Below are positions 53,212 through 62,283 of a stretch of 64,000 nucleotides of DNA, piece after piece. The position numbers and the translations under genes are program-made. Position 1 is the first letter of the stretch. Each line of letters opens with the position of its first letter. The notes below the pieces were generated by a model that worked only from the letters and a program-made list of their open reading frames with translations, made no database searches and was not told the origin of the DNA. The DNA is from Thermohalobaculum sp039816045 (GTDB lineage: Bacteria > Pseudomonadota > Alphaproteobacteria > Rhodobacterales > Rhodobacteraceae): NCBI GenBank assembly GCA_039816045.1, contig JBCBYB010000004.1, positions 128,366-192,365 of the forward strand. Direction: 5' to 3'.

Positions 53212-54114
53212 TCATTGGAAGCGGAAGTTTACAAAGCCAAGAAGATCCCGTCCCCCGTAGCCGGGATAGGCGTCGCTTAGCGCCGCGACTGCCGTTTCAG
53301 CGTCGCCGCTGCTCGACATCACCTTGCTTTGGAGGTTCAGGTAGGAGATGGCGTCATCAACCGCGCCCGGCGTTGCGAGCAGCCCGTGTCCGGCTCCGAT
53401 GACCTTGAGGCCATCGGTGTCCCGGATGCGTTCGAGTGCGGCGATCCAGTTGGGCGTGTTGCCCAAGGGGAACGCATGCACGCTGGCATAGAGGAGGTCC
53501 TGGGCGATGATCAAACCGGCTTCGGGGAAATGGAACGTCAGCGTGTTCGCAGCCTCGGCACCCTTGACCTCAGCGATCTCGACAGCCACGCCGTCCCAGT
53601 TGGCGGCGCCCGTCGCAAGTCCGACCTGCGGCATGTAAAGGTCGGTAGTGTCGCCCAGCTTTTCCTTGCGACCCGCATACATGCCTACGCTTCCCTGAGC
53701 GTCCGCAAAAACCGCATCCGTCGTGACAAAGGGCACATCTGCAAACTGGGACGCGCCCAGGATGTGGTCCGGATGGGAATGCGACAGATAGAGTTGCGCA
53801 ACTGGCTTGCCCAAGCTTTCGGCATAGGCGCGAGCTTCAGCCGCGAAGCTCTGCACGAACTGCGCGTCGATCACATGCAGCTCGTTTGCCGTTTCGACGA
53901 TATGGGTGTTGACCATCGCGGAGGCCTCGGGGGCAGTGTAGGTGTGCAGAGTCACCGCCCCGAGCTTGTGCACGCTCACCATACCGGCAGTCGGTGTGGT
54001 CGACCGGCTTTGTGCCTGTGCGACGCGTCCCGTGGTCGCGAAGGCTGTGCTGATCGCGCCGACGCCGGCGGCCATCTTGATCATGTCTCGACGCTTTAAG
54101 GTTGCATTGGTCAT
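53212..54114 (-). CDS. Tat-exported metallo-beta-lactamase-fold hydrolase
   Basis: The 300-residue protein has a twin-arginine signal (LKRRDMIKMAAGVGAIS). The metal site LSHSHPDHILG follows near residue 112, and a later GAGHG segment provides another ligand. This is the MBL fold with the HxHxDH motif. The substrate is unknown; the arrangement resembles quorum-quenching or scavenging hydrolases, but no substrate motif is decisive. Divergent from a LysR regulator that is its likely controller. Confidence 0.84.
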   Translation of the reverse strand: MTNATLKRRDMIKMAAGVGAISTAFATTGRVAQAQSRSTTPTAGMVSVHKLGAVTLHTYTAPEASAMVNTHIVETANELHVIDAQFVQSFAAEARAYAESLGKPVAQLYLSHSHPDHILGASQFADVPFVTTDAVFADAQGSVGMYAGRKEKLGDTTDLYMPQVGLATGAANWDGVAVEIAEVKGAEAANTLTFHFPEAGLIIAQDLLYASVHAFPLGNTPNWIAALERIRDTDGLKVIGAGHGLLATPGAVDDAISYLNLQSKVMSSSGDAETAVAALSDAYPGYGGRDLLGFVNFRFQ

Positions 54115-54198
54115 GGTGTTGGCCCTCTTTGCCTTGTGAGTTCTCCCAACACCTAGCCAACCGCACGCTCCCACTTAACAGGGCTGCGCGAATAGGTG

Positions 54199-54217
54199 AT
54201 ATTCACGAAATGAATAT
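54199..54217. promoter_or_regulatory. Perfect inverted repeat over the lysR start codon
   Basis: ATATTCA (54199-54205) and TGAATAT (54211-54217) form a 7-bp perfect palindrome with a 5-base spacer. It also fits the T-N11-A pattern of LysR sites (ATTCACGAAATGAAT). It overlaps the lysR ATG at 54210 and lies 85-103 bases upstream of the divergent MBL gene start, so the regulator could repress itself and control its neighbour. Confidence 0.55.
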
Positions 54218-55121
54218 TGATGACGTTGATCTGAACCTTCTACGCACCTTTCAAATGGTCGCTGAGGAGCGCAGTGTAACGAGGGCTGCCGCGCGGCTGG
54301 GTCTCAGTCAGCCTGCCGTCAGCAATGGGCTGAAGAGACTGCGAGATTTGTTGAAAGATCAGCTTCTTGTGCGAGCCTCGGGTGGATTGCACCTGACGCC
54401 GCGAGGGGAGCAGCTGGCGGCCAACCTTAGCGACGCAATGACACAAATCGAAGCCGCGTTGACAGGTGGCCCAGATGTCGATCCTTCACGCATCACTGAG
54501 CCCATCATTATCACGAGTGCTGATGAAGAGATTGTTCTGCATGGTGCTGATATCGTTGCTGCCCTGGAACGCGCAGGATGCGCAGTACCGGTGCAGTTCC
54601 TGCCGCTCAATCCTGAATATCGTGCAGATGTTCTTTGGCGAAAACGGCTGTCGGTTACGCTAACGACGATGCTTTATGCCCCGGACGGATTGAAGCAACG
54701 CAAACTTTATGAAGAACACTTGGTATGCCTGATGCGTGCCGATCACCCCGCAGCAACGTCATGGGACATCGAGGCTTACCTGGCAGCAGACCACCTCCTG
54801 ATTGCACCGCTTGGCGGCGCCCCGTCGGGTTACCTCGACGATTGGTTTCGTGAACAGGGACGAGAGAGGCGCGTTCGCTTGATCAGTCATACGTTCGGAT
54901 CGGCGGCATCCCTCGTCAAGCAGACAGGCTTGATCGCAACGCTACCGAGCCGCCAAGCGGCAATCGCCGCTGCCGACGCAGAGTTGATCATACGGCACGT
55001 CCCAGCAGACGTACCGCCGTTTAGCGTTCACATGTTCTGGTCGGAGCGCTACGACAGCGATCTGATCAGCAAGTGGTTTCGGAAGACCCTTTACGATGCG
55101 ATTGTCGAAGGCCGTCAGTAG
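54210..55121 (+). CDS. LysR-family transcriptional regulator
   Basis: From ATG 54210 the product is 303 residues. The HTH is clear: LNLLRTFQMVAEERSVTRAA, then RLGLSQPAVSNGLKRLR. The effector domain (about 90-300) follows with no unusual feature. Base composition is lower in GC than most of the window. It probably regulates the divergent Tat-exported hydrolase in response to its substrate. A palindrome overlaps its own start codon. Confidence 0.92.
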   Translation: MNIDDVDLNLLRTFQMVAEERSVTRAAARLGLSQPAVSNGLKRLRDLLKDQLLVRASGGLHLTPRGEQLAANLSDAMTQIEAALTGGPDVDPSRITEPIIITSADEEIVLHGADIVAALERAGCAVPVQFLPLNPEYRADVLWRKRLSVTLTTMLYAPDGLKQRKLYEEHLVCLMRADHPAATSWDIEAYLAADHLLIAPLGGAPSGYLDDWFREQGRERRVRLISHTFGSAASLVKQTGLIATLPSRQAAIAAADAELIIRHVPADVPPFSVHMFWSERYDSDLISKWFRKTLYDAIVEGRQ

Positions 55122-55359
55122 ATGAAAAGCAAGCATTCCATTCTCAAAGCCAACTGCAGCAAAGTATGAGGTTTGTGGCTGATCGATGCTTGCCATCCAA
55201 CTGCGACAAATCTGGCGACGTGGTTAGCGGGCGGATTTCCGTGCTATAGGGAATGCTGGTTGTGGCGCACCGCGGCACGGGTCTAGTCTCGCAGACTGCA
55301 ACGCGGCATCGAGGAGACCAGCGATGGTCCGGAGACTGTCGTCAGGTGGTTTCGGTGGC

Positions 55360-56679
55360 TCAGAGCGTCTCGCGGATGAGCCGGTTCAACAGAAGGACCA
55401 TCACCGCAGCCACCTCGGCCATGTCGTTCATATCGGTGTGCTCTTCGGGCGCGTGGCTTATGCCACCGCGACTCGGAGCAAAGAGAAGTGCCGAGGGGCA
55501 GAGTGCTTGCATCGACTGCGCGTCGTGCCCTGCGCCGGAAGGAACGATGGCATAGCCGATACCTGCCTCACTCGCACAGCGGGCTGCGAGGTTTGAAAGG
55601 CCCGGATCGAGCTCTGCGGGGCTGAGCCAGCTCAGCCGCTCGGTGTGAGAGGCCACGCCGTGCCGGGTTGCCGCGGTTGCCGTGACGCCGGTCACCCCTT
55701 CTTCGAGCGCTCGAATGACCGATGCGTCGCCATCGCGAAGCACTGCGGTGAATTCGACCGCGCCTGGAATGGTATGCGGGGTGTTTGGACGGATGTCGAG
55801 CTTGCCCACGGTCGCGCGCGCGTCCGGCGCACCGAGCTCTGCCAACATGCGCGGGATCGCCGCGATGGCCTCTGCCGCGGCCGCGAGCGCGTCGCGCCGA
55901 TGGCCCATGGGCGTGGTCCCCGAGTGGTCGGCCTGCCCTGTCAGCTCTGTCCGCGTGACGCAGACGCCGGTGATCGACGGCGCAATCCCGACGGGCACAC
56001 CAGCAGTCTCGAGCACCGGCCCCTGCTCGACATGCGCTTCGATGTAGGCGCGAACGCTACCGGGCGCGCGGGCCACGCCGTGCGCGGCATGCGCATCAAG
56101 GCCATGCCGACGCATCGCTTCCACGAGGAAGATGCCATCGGCGTCATGAGCGGCGTCAACCCAGCCCGGGGCAATCTGGCCAGAGAGGGCCTGTGAGCCA
56201 AACATACCGCCAAAGCGGCCTTCCTCATCGGCAAAGCTGATGACCTCGATGGCCAGAAGAGGTTTGGGATAGCGCGCCCGCAGCGCCATCAGGGCAGCGA
56301 CACCTGCTGCCACGCCGAAGACGCCGTCGAAGGCGCCGCCGCGCGGGACGGTGTCGGTGTGTGAGCCGAGCAGGATGGCCGGGGCGTCAGGCGGCCCCCA
56401 CCGACCGATAACGTTGCCGATGGCGTCGATACGGGCATCGAGACCCAAGTCCTCGAAGTGCTTCCGGAGCCAGCGCCGCGCCGCCATGTCGGCGTCGTTG
56501 AAGGCGACCCTCGACCAACCGCCCTTGGGGTCGGCACCGAATGCGTTGACGCCGTCCAACACGGCTCGGATGTGCTCGGCGAGCAGCGTCCGGTCGGGCA
56601 CGGGCAGGTCCACGCGGGAGGCGGCAGGAGAGCGCGTTCGAGGATCAGGCAAGGTCAGGTCTCGATTGGGTGGTGGCAC
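55360..56679 (-). CDS. M20-family Zn-dependent hydrolase, N-carbamoyl-amino-acid hydrolase-like
   Basis: The 439-residue enzyme has the M20/HyuC metal site: GSHTDTVPRGGAFDG (His107, Asp118), FADEEGRFG (Glu152-Glu153), and the later HVEQGPVLE with the dimerisation domain before it and GAGHDAQ near the end. Family members cleave N-carbamoyl-L-amino acids, ureidoglycolate or allantoate. It overlaps the upstream ABC ATPase gene by 25 bases and closes the transporter operon, which suggests the imported compound is its substrate. A start downstream of 56679 is possible. Confidence 0.83.
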   Translation of the reverse strand: MPPPNRDLTLPDPRTRSPAASRVDLPVPDRTLLAEHIRAVLDGVNAFGADPKGGWSRVAFNDADMAARRWLRKHFEDLGLDARIDAIGNVIGRWGPPDAPAILLGSHTDTVPRGGAFDGVFGVAAGVAALMALRARYPKPLLAIEVISFADEEGRFGGMFGSQALSGQIAPGWVDAAHDADGIFLVEAMRRHGLDAHAAHGVARAPGSVRAYIEAHVEQGPVLETAGVPVGIAPSITGVCVTRTELTGQADHSGTTPMGHRRDALAAAAEAIAAIPRMLAELGAPDARATVGKLDIRPNTPHTIPGAVEFTAVLRDGDASVIRALEEGVTGVTATAATRHGVASHTERLSWLSPAELDPGLSNLAARCASEAGIGYAIVPSGAGHDAQSMQALCPSALLFAPSRGGISHAPEEHTDMNDMAEVAAVMVLLLNRLIRETL

Positions 56680-57614
56680 GCAGCAAGGACACCCTCGGCG
56701 CCGGGCGCGAGGCTCGGCTCCACGGAGCGGCAGAGATCGCTCGCGCGCGGGCAGCGGGCGGCAAAGGCACAGCCGGGCGGTGGGGCGAGAGGATCGGGGA
56801 GCTCCGTTGAACGATCCTCCGGCGCGCGCAGGGGCCGACCGACGACAGGAGCACTCTCGGCCAGGAGGCGCGTGTAGGGGTGACGCGGGGCCGAGAAGAT
56901 CCGCGCTGCCGGGCCGATCTCCACCACAGCCCCGAAATAAAGCACGCAGACCCGGTCGCTCACCGCCTCCACCACCGCAAGATCGTGACTGATGAAGAGA
57001 TACGTGAGCCCGAGCCGCGCCTTCAGCTCCGCCAGAAGGTTCAGCACCTGGGCCTGCACAGAGACATCAAGGGCCGAGACGGGTTCGTCGAGGACTAGGA
57101 TCTTGGCATCCGCAGCGAGCGCCCGGGCGATGCCGATGCGCTGCGCCTGCCCGCCGGAGAACTCGTGCGGAAAGCGTTCGAGGAACTCCTCGCGCAAGTT
57201 CACACTGGCGAAGATCTCGGCGATGCGGACCTCACGCTCCGCGCGGCCCATGCCGTGGAGGTGGATGAGCGGCGCCTCCATGATCTGGCGGATCGTTTTG
57301 CGTGGGTTGAGTGAGGAGATCGGGTCCTGGAACACGTACTGTATCTTCCGGCCGAAGACCGCTGGATCGGCGGTGTCGGGCGCGTTGCCATGGATCTCGA
57401 TTGTGCCGGTGCTAGGCGGCAGCAGCCCCACCAGCATCCGCGCGAGCGTGGACTTGCCGCAGCCGGACTCCCCCACGATGCCAAGGGTCTCACCCTCCGC
57501 AACGTCGAGGCTGATCGGGCGAACGGCGCGGACCTTGGCCTTTGGCGGACCGAAGAACCGCTCGCCAACGGCGAAGGTCTTGGAGAGGTCCTTAAGCCGG
57601 AGCGCTGCGGTCAT
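56655..57614 (-). CDS. dppF: Peptide ABC transporter ATP-binding protein (DppF-like)
   Basis: The 319-residue ATPase has Walker A GESGCGKST near residue 48, signature FSGGQAQRIGIARAL and Walker B LVLDEP, followed by the oligopeptide-transporter C-terminal extension with cysteines in CAFAARCPRASDLC (an Fe-S or zinc-linked tail typical of Opp/Dpp ATPases). ATG 57614 overlaps the stop of the fused gene by 4 bases. Pairs with the ATPase half of the DppC-DppD fusion to energise uptake. Confidence 0.88.
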   Translation of the reverse strand: MTAALRLKDLSKTFAVGERFFGPPKAKVRAVRPISLDVAEGETLGIVGESGCGKSTLARMLVGLLPPSTGTIEIHGNAPDTADPAVFGRKIQYVFQDPISSLNPRKTIRQIMEAPLIHLHGMGRAEREVRIAEIFASVNLREEFLERFPHEFSGGQAQRIGIARALAADAKILVLDEPVSALDVSVQAQVLNLLAELKARLGLTYLFISHDLAVVEAVSDRVCVLYFGAVVEIGPAARIFSAPRHPYTRLLAESAPVVGRPLRAPEDRSTELPDPLAPPPGCAFAARCPRASDLCRSVEPSLAPGAEGVLAACHHPIET

Positions 57615-59500
57615 TGGGCGGCCTCCAGGGTCGGCGCAGGTTCGGGGTAGAGGCAACGCACGGCGCGCGCGCCGCTCCTCTGGAGCGCGATTTCATCCTG
57701 GCGGCAGGTGTTCCGAGCCTTCGCGCAACGCTCGGCAAAGGCGCACCCCGCGGGCAGCTTGTCAACGACCGGCGGCAAGCCCGGGATCGCCTCTAGCTGG
57801 CGTCGGCCTTCGCCCAACTCGGGAACGTAGGCAATGAGGCGCGCGGTGTACGGATGGCGCGGGGCGGCAAGGATCTCGTCCGTTGGCCCCTCCTCGACGA
57901 TGCGCCCGGCATACATCACCGCCACCCGGTCGCAGAGCTGAGCCACCACGCCGAAGTCGTGGGTGATGAAGACGATGGACAGGCCTCGGTTGCGCCGCAG
58001 ATCGTCGAGCAGTGAGAGGATCTGCGCTTGTACGGTCACATCGAGCGCCGTGGTCGGCTCGTCGGCGATGATCACCGCCGGATCGTTTGCGAGCGCCATG
58101 GCGATGCCGACGCGCTGGCGCATGCCCCCCGACATCTCGTGCGGGTAGCTGTCGATCCGCGCCTCGGCATTGGGAATGCGGACGGATTTGAGCAGCTCGA
58201 TGGCCTTCTTGCGCCCCTCGGCGCGGCCGATCGGACGGTGTGAGCGGATCGCCTCGATCAGCTGGTCGCCCACCTTGTAAAGCGGGTGGAGCGTGGCCAG
58301 GGGGTCCTGGAAGATGTAGGCGACCGAGGCGCCGCGATGTCGGCGGAGCGTCTCATAGGGAGCGCCGATCAGGTCCTCGCCCTTCAGCCGCGCGGCCCCA
58401 CCGGTGATCACCCCCGGCGGCGAGGCGACGAGGCCCATGACCGAGAGCGCCGTGACCGATTTACCGGAGCCCGACTCGCCGATGATGCCGAGGCACTCGC
58501 CCGGGCGCACCGAGAGCGAGACACCGCCGACCGCCCTGTAGACCCGGTCCTTCACCTCGAACCGCGTCTCGAGGGCGTCGACCGCGAGGATCGCATCGGG
58601 GTTGCTCGCGGGCGGCGGCGGCGCGGCCCGCCGCACGGCGGTGGCGGCCATGGGGCGCGAGAGCGCGCCCGACCGCAGTCGCGGATCCAGCGCGTCGCGC
58701 ACCCCGTCGCCCAGCAGGTTGATGGCCATCACGATGATCAGGATCATCACGCCCGGCACGACCGAGGTGTGTGGATTGGTGATCAGCGCTGCTCGCGCCT
58801 CGCCCAGCATCGAGCCCAGATCCGCCTGCGGGGGCTGGGAGCCGAGGCCAAGGAAGGAGAGGCCAGCTGTCTCTAGGATCATCCAGCCGATGGTTGTCGA
58901 CATCGCGATCACGATGACCGGCACCACATTGGGCAGCACCTCGGTCAGGATGATCCGCGCGTCCGAGAGCCCGGCGAGGCGGGCGGCGTCGACAAACTCC
59001 TTGTTCGCGATGCCAACGGTCACCCCGCGGATGTTGCGCGCGAAGAAGGGCACGTTGACGGCAGCGACGGCGATGAGCGCGTTCATGAGCCCCGGCCCGA
59101 GGGCCGCGACGATGGCGAGGGCGAGCAGGATGTAGGGAAACGCCATCAGCATATCGACGCCGCGCATGATGATGTTATCAGTCCGGCCGCCGTAGTAGCC
59201 GGCGACGATCCCAATCGCTGCGCCGATCGTCGCGGCGAGGATCGCGGCGGCAAAACCCACAGCGAGCGAGAGCTGCGTGCCCCAAAGCAGGCGCGAGAGC
59301 ACATCGCGACCCAGATGATCGGTCCCGAGGAGGTAGCCGTCCTCAAGCGGCTTCTTGAAGCGGTTGGCCGTGTCGGTCACGTCCGGATCGCTCAATGGCA
59401 GGAGCGGCGTGACCAGCGCCAGCACCACGACAAAGCCCATCACGATCAGTCCGCCGAGGGCCAGTCGGTTGCGGGCGAGGAGCTTGAGGAACCCGCTCAT
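57611..59500 (-). CDS. Fused peptide ABC transporter permease-ATPase (DppC-DppD)
   Basis: The 629-residue single frame joins a DppC-type permease (about 1-280; GTDHLGRDVLSRLLWG motif and six helices) to a DppD-type ATPase (about 303-629; Walker A GESGSGKSV, signature MSGGMRQRVGIAMAL, Walker B VIIADEP, and the cysteine-rich tail CAFAERCAKARNTC). Fusion of these two subunits occurs in several alphaproteobacterial operons. It overlaps both neighbours by 4 bases. The inner-membrane half forms the channel with DppB. Confidence 0.9.
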   Translation of the reverse strand: MSGFLKLLARNRLALGGLIVMGFVVVLALVTPLLPLSDPDVTDTANRFKKPLEDGYLLGTDHLGRDVLSRLLWGTQLSLAVGFAAAILAATIGAAIGIVAGYYGGRTDNIIMRGVDMLMAFPYILLALAIVAALGPGLMNALIAVAAVNVPFFARNIRGVTVGIANKEFVDAARLAGLSDARIILTEVLPNVVPVIVIAMSTTIGWMILETAGLSFLGLGSQPPQADLGSMLGEARAALITNPHTSVVPGVMILIIVMAINLLGDGVRDALDPRLRSGALSRPMAATAVRRAAPPPPASNPDAILAVDALETRFEVKDRVYRAVGGVSLSVRPGECLGIIGESGSGKSVTALSVMGLVASPPGVITGGAARLKGEDLIGAPYETLRRHRGASVAYIFQDPLATLHPLYKVGDQLIEAIRSHRPIGRAEGRKKAIELLKSVRIPNAEARIDSYPHEMSGGMRQRVGIAMALANDPAVIIADEPTTALDVTVQAQILSLLDDLRRNRGLSIVFITHDFGVVAQLCDRVAVMYAGRIVEEGPTDEILAAPRHPYTARLIAYVPELGEGRRQLEAIPGLPPVVDKLPAGCAFAERCAKARNTCRQDEIALQRSGARAVRCLYPEPAPTLEAAQ

Positions 59501-60444
59501 GCCTTGATCCTCGGGTCGAGCAGGCTCTGCGCCACGTCGACAGCGATGTTGAAGAGCACGTAGCAGGTAGCGACGAACACAACGCCTCCCTGCACGAGCA
59601 GGATGTCTCGCTTCAGGATCGCATCAACCAGCATCCGCCCGACGCCAGGCCACTGGAAGACAATCTCGATATAGACCGCACCCGAGAGGACGAAGCCCGC
59701 CTGAATGCCGAGCACCGGGATGATGGAGACCATCGCGGCGCGCAGCGCATGGCGCCAGATCACGCCGCGCTCGCGAACGCCCTTCGCGCGGGCGGTGCGG
59801 ATGAAGTCCTGGCGCAGCACCTCGAGCATGGCCGAGCGCGACAGGCGGGCGACGACGCCTGTGGCCACGACCGCCAGCGCGAAGGCGGGCATGGCGAGGT
59901 GGCTCAGCAGCACACCAAGGGAGCGGTCCCCGAAGATCGGCCACATCCCCGAGACGGGCAGCCACCGCAGGGTTACCGCAAAAAGCAAGATCATCATCAT
60001 GCCGAGGAAGAAGGAGGGGATGGAGATCCCGAGGAGCACCACAAACGTGATGCCCTTGTCCGCCGCGCTGTACTGATTGGCCGCCGAGACCACACCGGCC
60101 GCGACGCCCAGGACCGAGCACAGCACGAAGGCCGTGCCCGCCAGGATCAGCGTGGCCGAGAACCGCTCTAGCACCTCGTCGAGCACCGGCCGGTTGAGCG
60201 CGAAGGACTGACCGAGATCGCCCTGCATCAGGTTGCCGAGCCAAATGAGATACTGCGCAACCAGCGGCTGATCGAGGCCGAGATCCCGATTGAGCTTCTC
60301 CACGTTGTCGGGCGTGGCAAAGCTGCCGAGGATGGCGGTCGCAGGGTCACCTGGGATCAGCGCCATGATCAGGAACACGATCACGGTGATCCCCAGCAGG
60401 ACCGGTATGGCCGAAAGCAGGCGTTTCAGGATGTAGCGGGTCAT
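59497..60444 (-). CDS. dppB: Peptide ABC transporter permease (DppB-like)
   Basis: The 315-residue permease has six helices. It opens with ILKRLLSAIPVLLGITVIVF and carries the EAA-type coupling segment near RTARAKGVRERGVIWRHALR. It pairs with the permease half of the fused gene. The stop overlaps the fused gene start by 4 bases; 69 bases separate it from the binding-protein gene upstream. Confidence 0.9.
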   Translation of the reverse strand: MTRYILKRLLSAIPVLLGITVIVFLIMALIPGDPATAILGSFATPDNVEKLNRDLGLDQPLVAQYLIWLGNLMQGDLGQSFALNRPVLDEVLERFSATLILAGTAFVLCSVLGVAAGVVSAANQYSAADKGITFVVLLGISIPSFFLGMMMILLFAVTLRWLPVSGMWPIFGDRSLGVLLSHLAMPAFALAVVATGVVARLSRSAMLEVLRQDFIRTARAKGVRERGVIWRHALRAAMVSIIPVLGIQAGFVLSGAVYIEIVFQWPGVGRMLVDAILKRDILLVQGGVVFVATCYVLFNIAVDVAQSLLDPRIKA

Positions 60445-60513
60445 AGCCGCTCTCCTTCTGCAGCGCTGCGGAAGAGGGGAGCCAGGCGGCCAGCTCCCCG
60501 CGAGATCAGGCCG

Positions 60514-62082
60514 TCAGTTCTTTACAACGTCTTTGAGGACGAGGAAGAACGACGGCTCGAGCCCGAAGTTCTCAACACGGTCCGACGTGACAGCGTTCTG
60601 CTTCCAATTGGCCACGAACACCCAGGGCGCGTCTTCCTGCACGATCACCTGCATTTCCTTGTAGTGGCGCGCGCGCTCGGCCTGATCGGTCGCGGCACGA
60701 GCCGCCTCCAGCAGCTTGTCGACCTCGGGGTTCGCATAGTAGCCCGAGTTAAAGCCGCCCTTATCCGGGAACGCGGCCGAGCGGAGGGCAAGATAGGGCA
60801 GCGTGTCCGGATCATTGGTCATCCAGGCCATCTGCGCCATGTCGGCCTTCCCTTCGAGCCCGGGGTTCACTTGCCCGAGGAAGGTGTTCCACTCATAGGT
60901 CTCGATGGTCACATCGAAACCAACCGCCTCGAGATCAGCCTGCATGGCTGTGCCCATGGCCACCGGATCGAGCATGCCCGAGCCGCCCTCAGTCACGTAG
61001 AAGGTGAGCTCCGCGCCCTCGGCCCCCGCCTCGGCGATCAGCGCTTTGGCCTTTTCGGGGTCGTAGGGATAGGGTTCGAGCGCTTCGTTGTAGGCCCAGG
61101 CGAAGGCCGGCGGCGTGGGCCCGGCGGCGACGGCGGCCGTCCCCTCGAGCACGTCGTCGACGATGGCCGATTTGTTGATCGCGTAGTTCGCGGCCTGGCG
61201 GACGCGCACATCGGCAAAGGGTCCTTCCTTGGCGTTGAGGATCAGGAACCAGAGGTGGGGGCCGGCCTGCTCGTGGACCGTGTAGGCATCACCCTCGAAC
61301 TCGGAGAGCGACACGGGCGGCACCTCGACCATCAAGTCGATTCCGCCTGCCAGCATCTCGGCCGTGCGCGTGTTGGCATCGGTAATCGGGCGGAAGACGG
61401 CAGCCTGCATCGCTGGCGCACCGTCCCAGTGGTCCGGGTTGGCCTCGACGATCACCGCCTCGTTGGAGCGCCACTCCGAGAACTTGAAAGCCCCGGTTCC
61501 AACCGGACTGCGCCCAAAGTCTCCGCCCGCCTCGACAGCCGCCGGGGACACAATGAGCCCCGTAGGATAAGCGAGGTTGGACAGGAATGGTGCGTAAGGC
61601 GCATCGAGCGTGAAGCGCACGGTCATCGGATCAACCACCTCCGTCGACTGCACCGCCGAGAAGAAGAAGCTGAGCGGGAAAGGTCCCGTGCCGTGGAACG
61701 GGTGGCTTTCATCCAGCATGCGGTCGAAGTTGAACTTCACGGCCTCGGCGTTGAACGGCGTGCCATCGTGGAACGTCACCCCGTCGCGGAGCGAGAACGT
61801 GTATACCGTGCCGTCCTCCGATATCGACCAGTCGGTCGCCAGCGCCGGCTCGACCTCGAGAGTCCCCGATTTGTAGCGCAAAAGCCCATCATAGAGGTTC
61901 ACGAGGATCCGAAAGTCGTTGACGGCCGTTACGGTGGCCGGGTCAAGCGACTTCGGTTCTGCGATTTGACCGACGATCAGCACACCAGGAGGCGTCTGAG
62001 CAACTGCCGGGGTGCCGATCAGGGCCGACAGGGCGAACCCCGCGGCCAAGAACGCGCGGCGGGTCCAAGGGAAATGCGCCAT
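60514..62082 (-). CDS. dppA: Peptide ABC transporter substrate-binding protein (DppA/SBP_bac_5)
   Basis: The 522-residue product has a twin-arginine-like signal (TRRAFLAAGFALSALIG). Family 5 features include SLDPATVTAVNDFRI, SEDGTVYTFSLRDGVTFHDG (lobe I signature), NAKEGPFADVRVRQAANYAI and DTLPYLAL. It is the first gene of a five-gene operon (binding protein, permease, fused permease/ATPase, ATPase, hydrolase). The carried compound could be a peptide, a glutathione-like compound or an N-carbamoyl amino acid. An 11-bp palindrome lies 39-68 bases upstream. Confidence 0.88.
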   Translation of the reverse strand: MAHFPWTRRAFLAAGFALSALIGTPAVAQTPPGVLIVGQIAEPKSLDPATVTAVNDFRILVNLYDGLLRYKSGTLEVEPALATDWSISEDGTVYTFSLRDGVTFHDGTPFNAEAVKFNFDRMLDESHPFHGTGPFPLSFFFSAVQSTEVVDPMTVRFTLDAPYAPFLSNLAYPTGLIVSPAAVEAGGDFGRSPVGTGAFKFSEWRSNEAVIVEANPDHWDGAPAMQAAVFRPITDANTRTAEMLAGGIDLMVEVPPVSLSEFEGDAYTVHEQAGPHLWFLILNAKEGPFADVRVRQAANYAINKSAIVDDVLEGTAAVAAGPTPPAFAWAYNEALEPYPYDPEKAKALIAEAGAEGAELTFYVTEGGSGMLDPVAMGTAMQADLEAVGFDVTIETYEWNTFLGQVNPGLEGKADMAQMAWMTNDPDTLPYLALRSAAFPDKGGFNSGYYANPEVDKLLEAARAATDQAERARHYKEMQVIVQEDAPWVFVANWKQNAVTSDRVENFGLEPSFFLVLKDVVKN

Positions 62083-62115
62083 CGTTGGATACCTCTTTGT
62101 TTCGCTCCATCGATG

Positions 62116-62151
62116 TTGATCATGATAAATTCAAAGGTCAAATTTATCATG
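62116..62151. promoter_or_regulatory. Operator-like palindrome upstream of dppA
   Basis: CATGATAAATT (62121-62131) and AATTTATCATG (62141-62151) are perfect inverted repeats of 11 bases separated by 9. The left arm is preceded by TTG so that TTGATCATGA runs 62116-62125. The same decamer recurs in inverse orientation at 63092-63101 in front of the GntR gene. Together they suggest binding sites for that regulator. AT-rich spacing fits a promoter region. Confidence 0.7.
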
Positions 62152-62283
62152 AGAAATTTGCACAAAAACCTCCATGATGCCCTTCATTCGAGCGCTTTTT
62201 TCCCAAGATGCTCTCAGATTGGGCAACACTCTCCGCTTTGCGTGCGGTTTCCAGGTCCTCTCACGCGACGAATCGCGGCAGGA

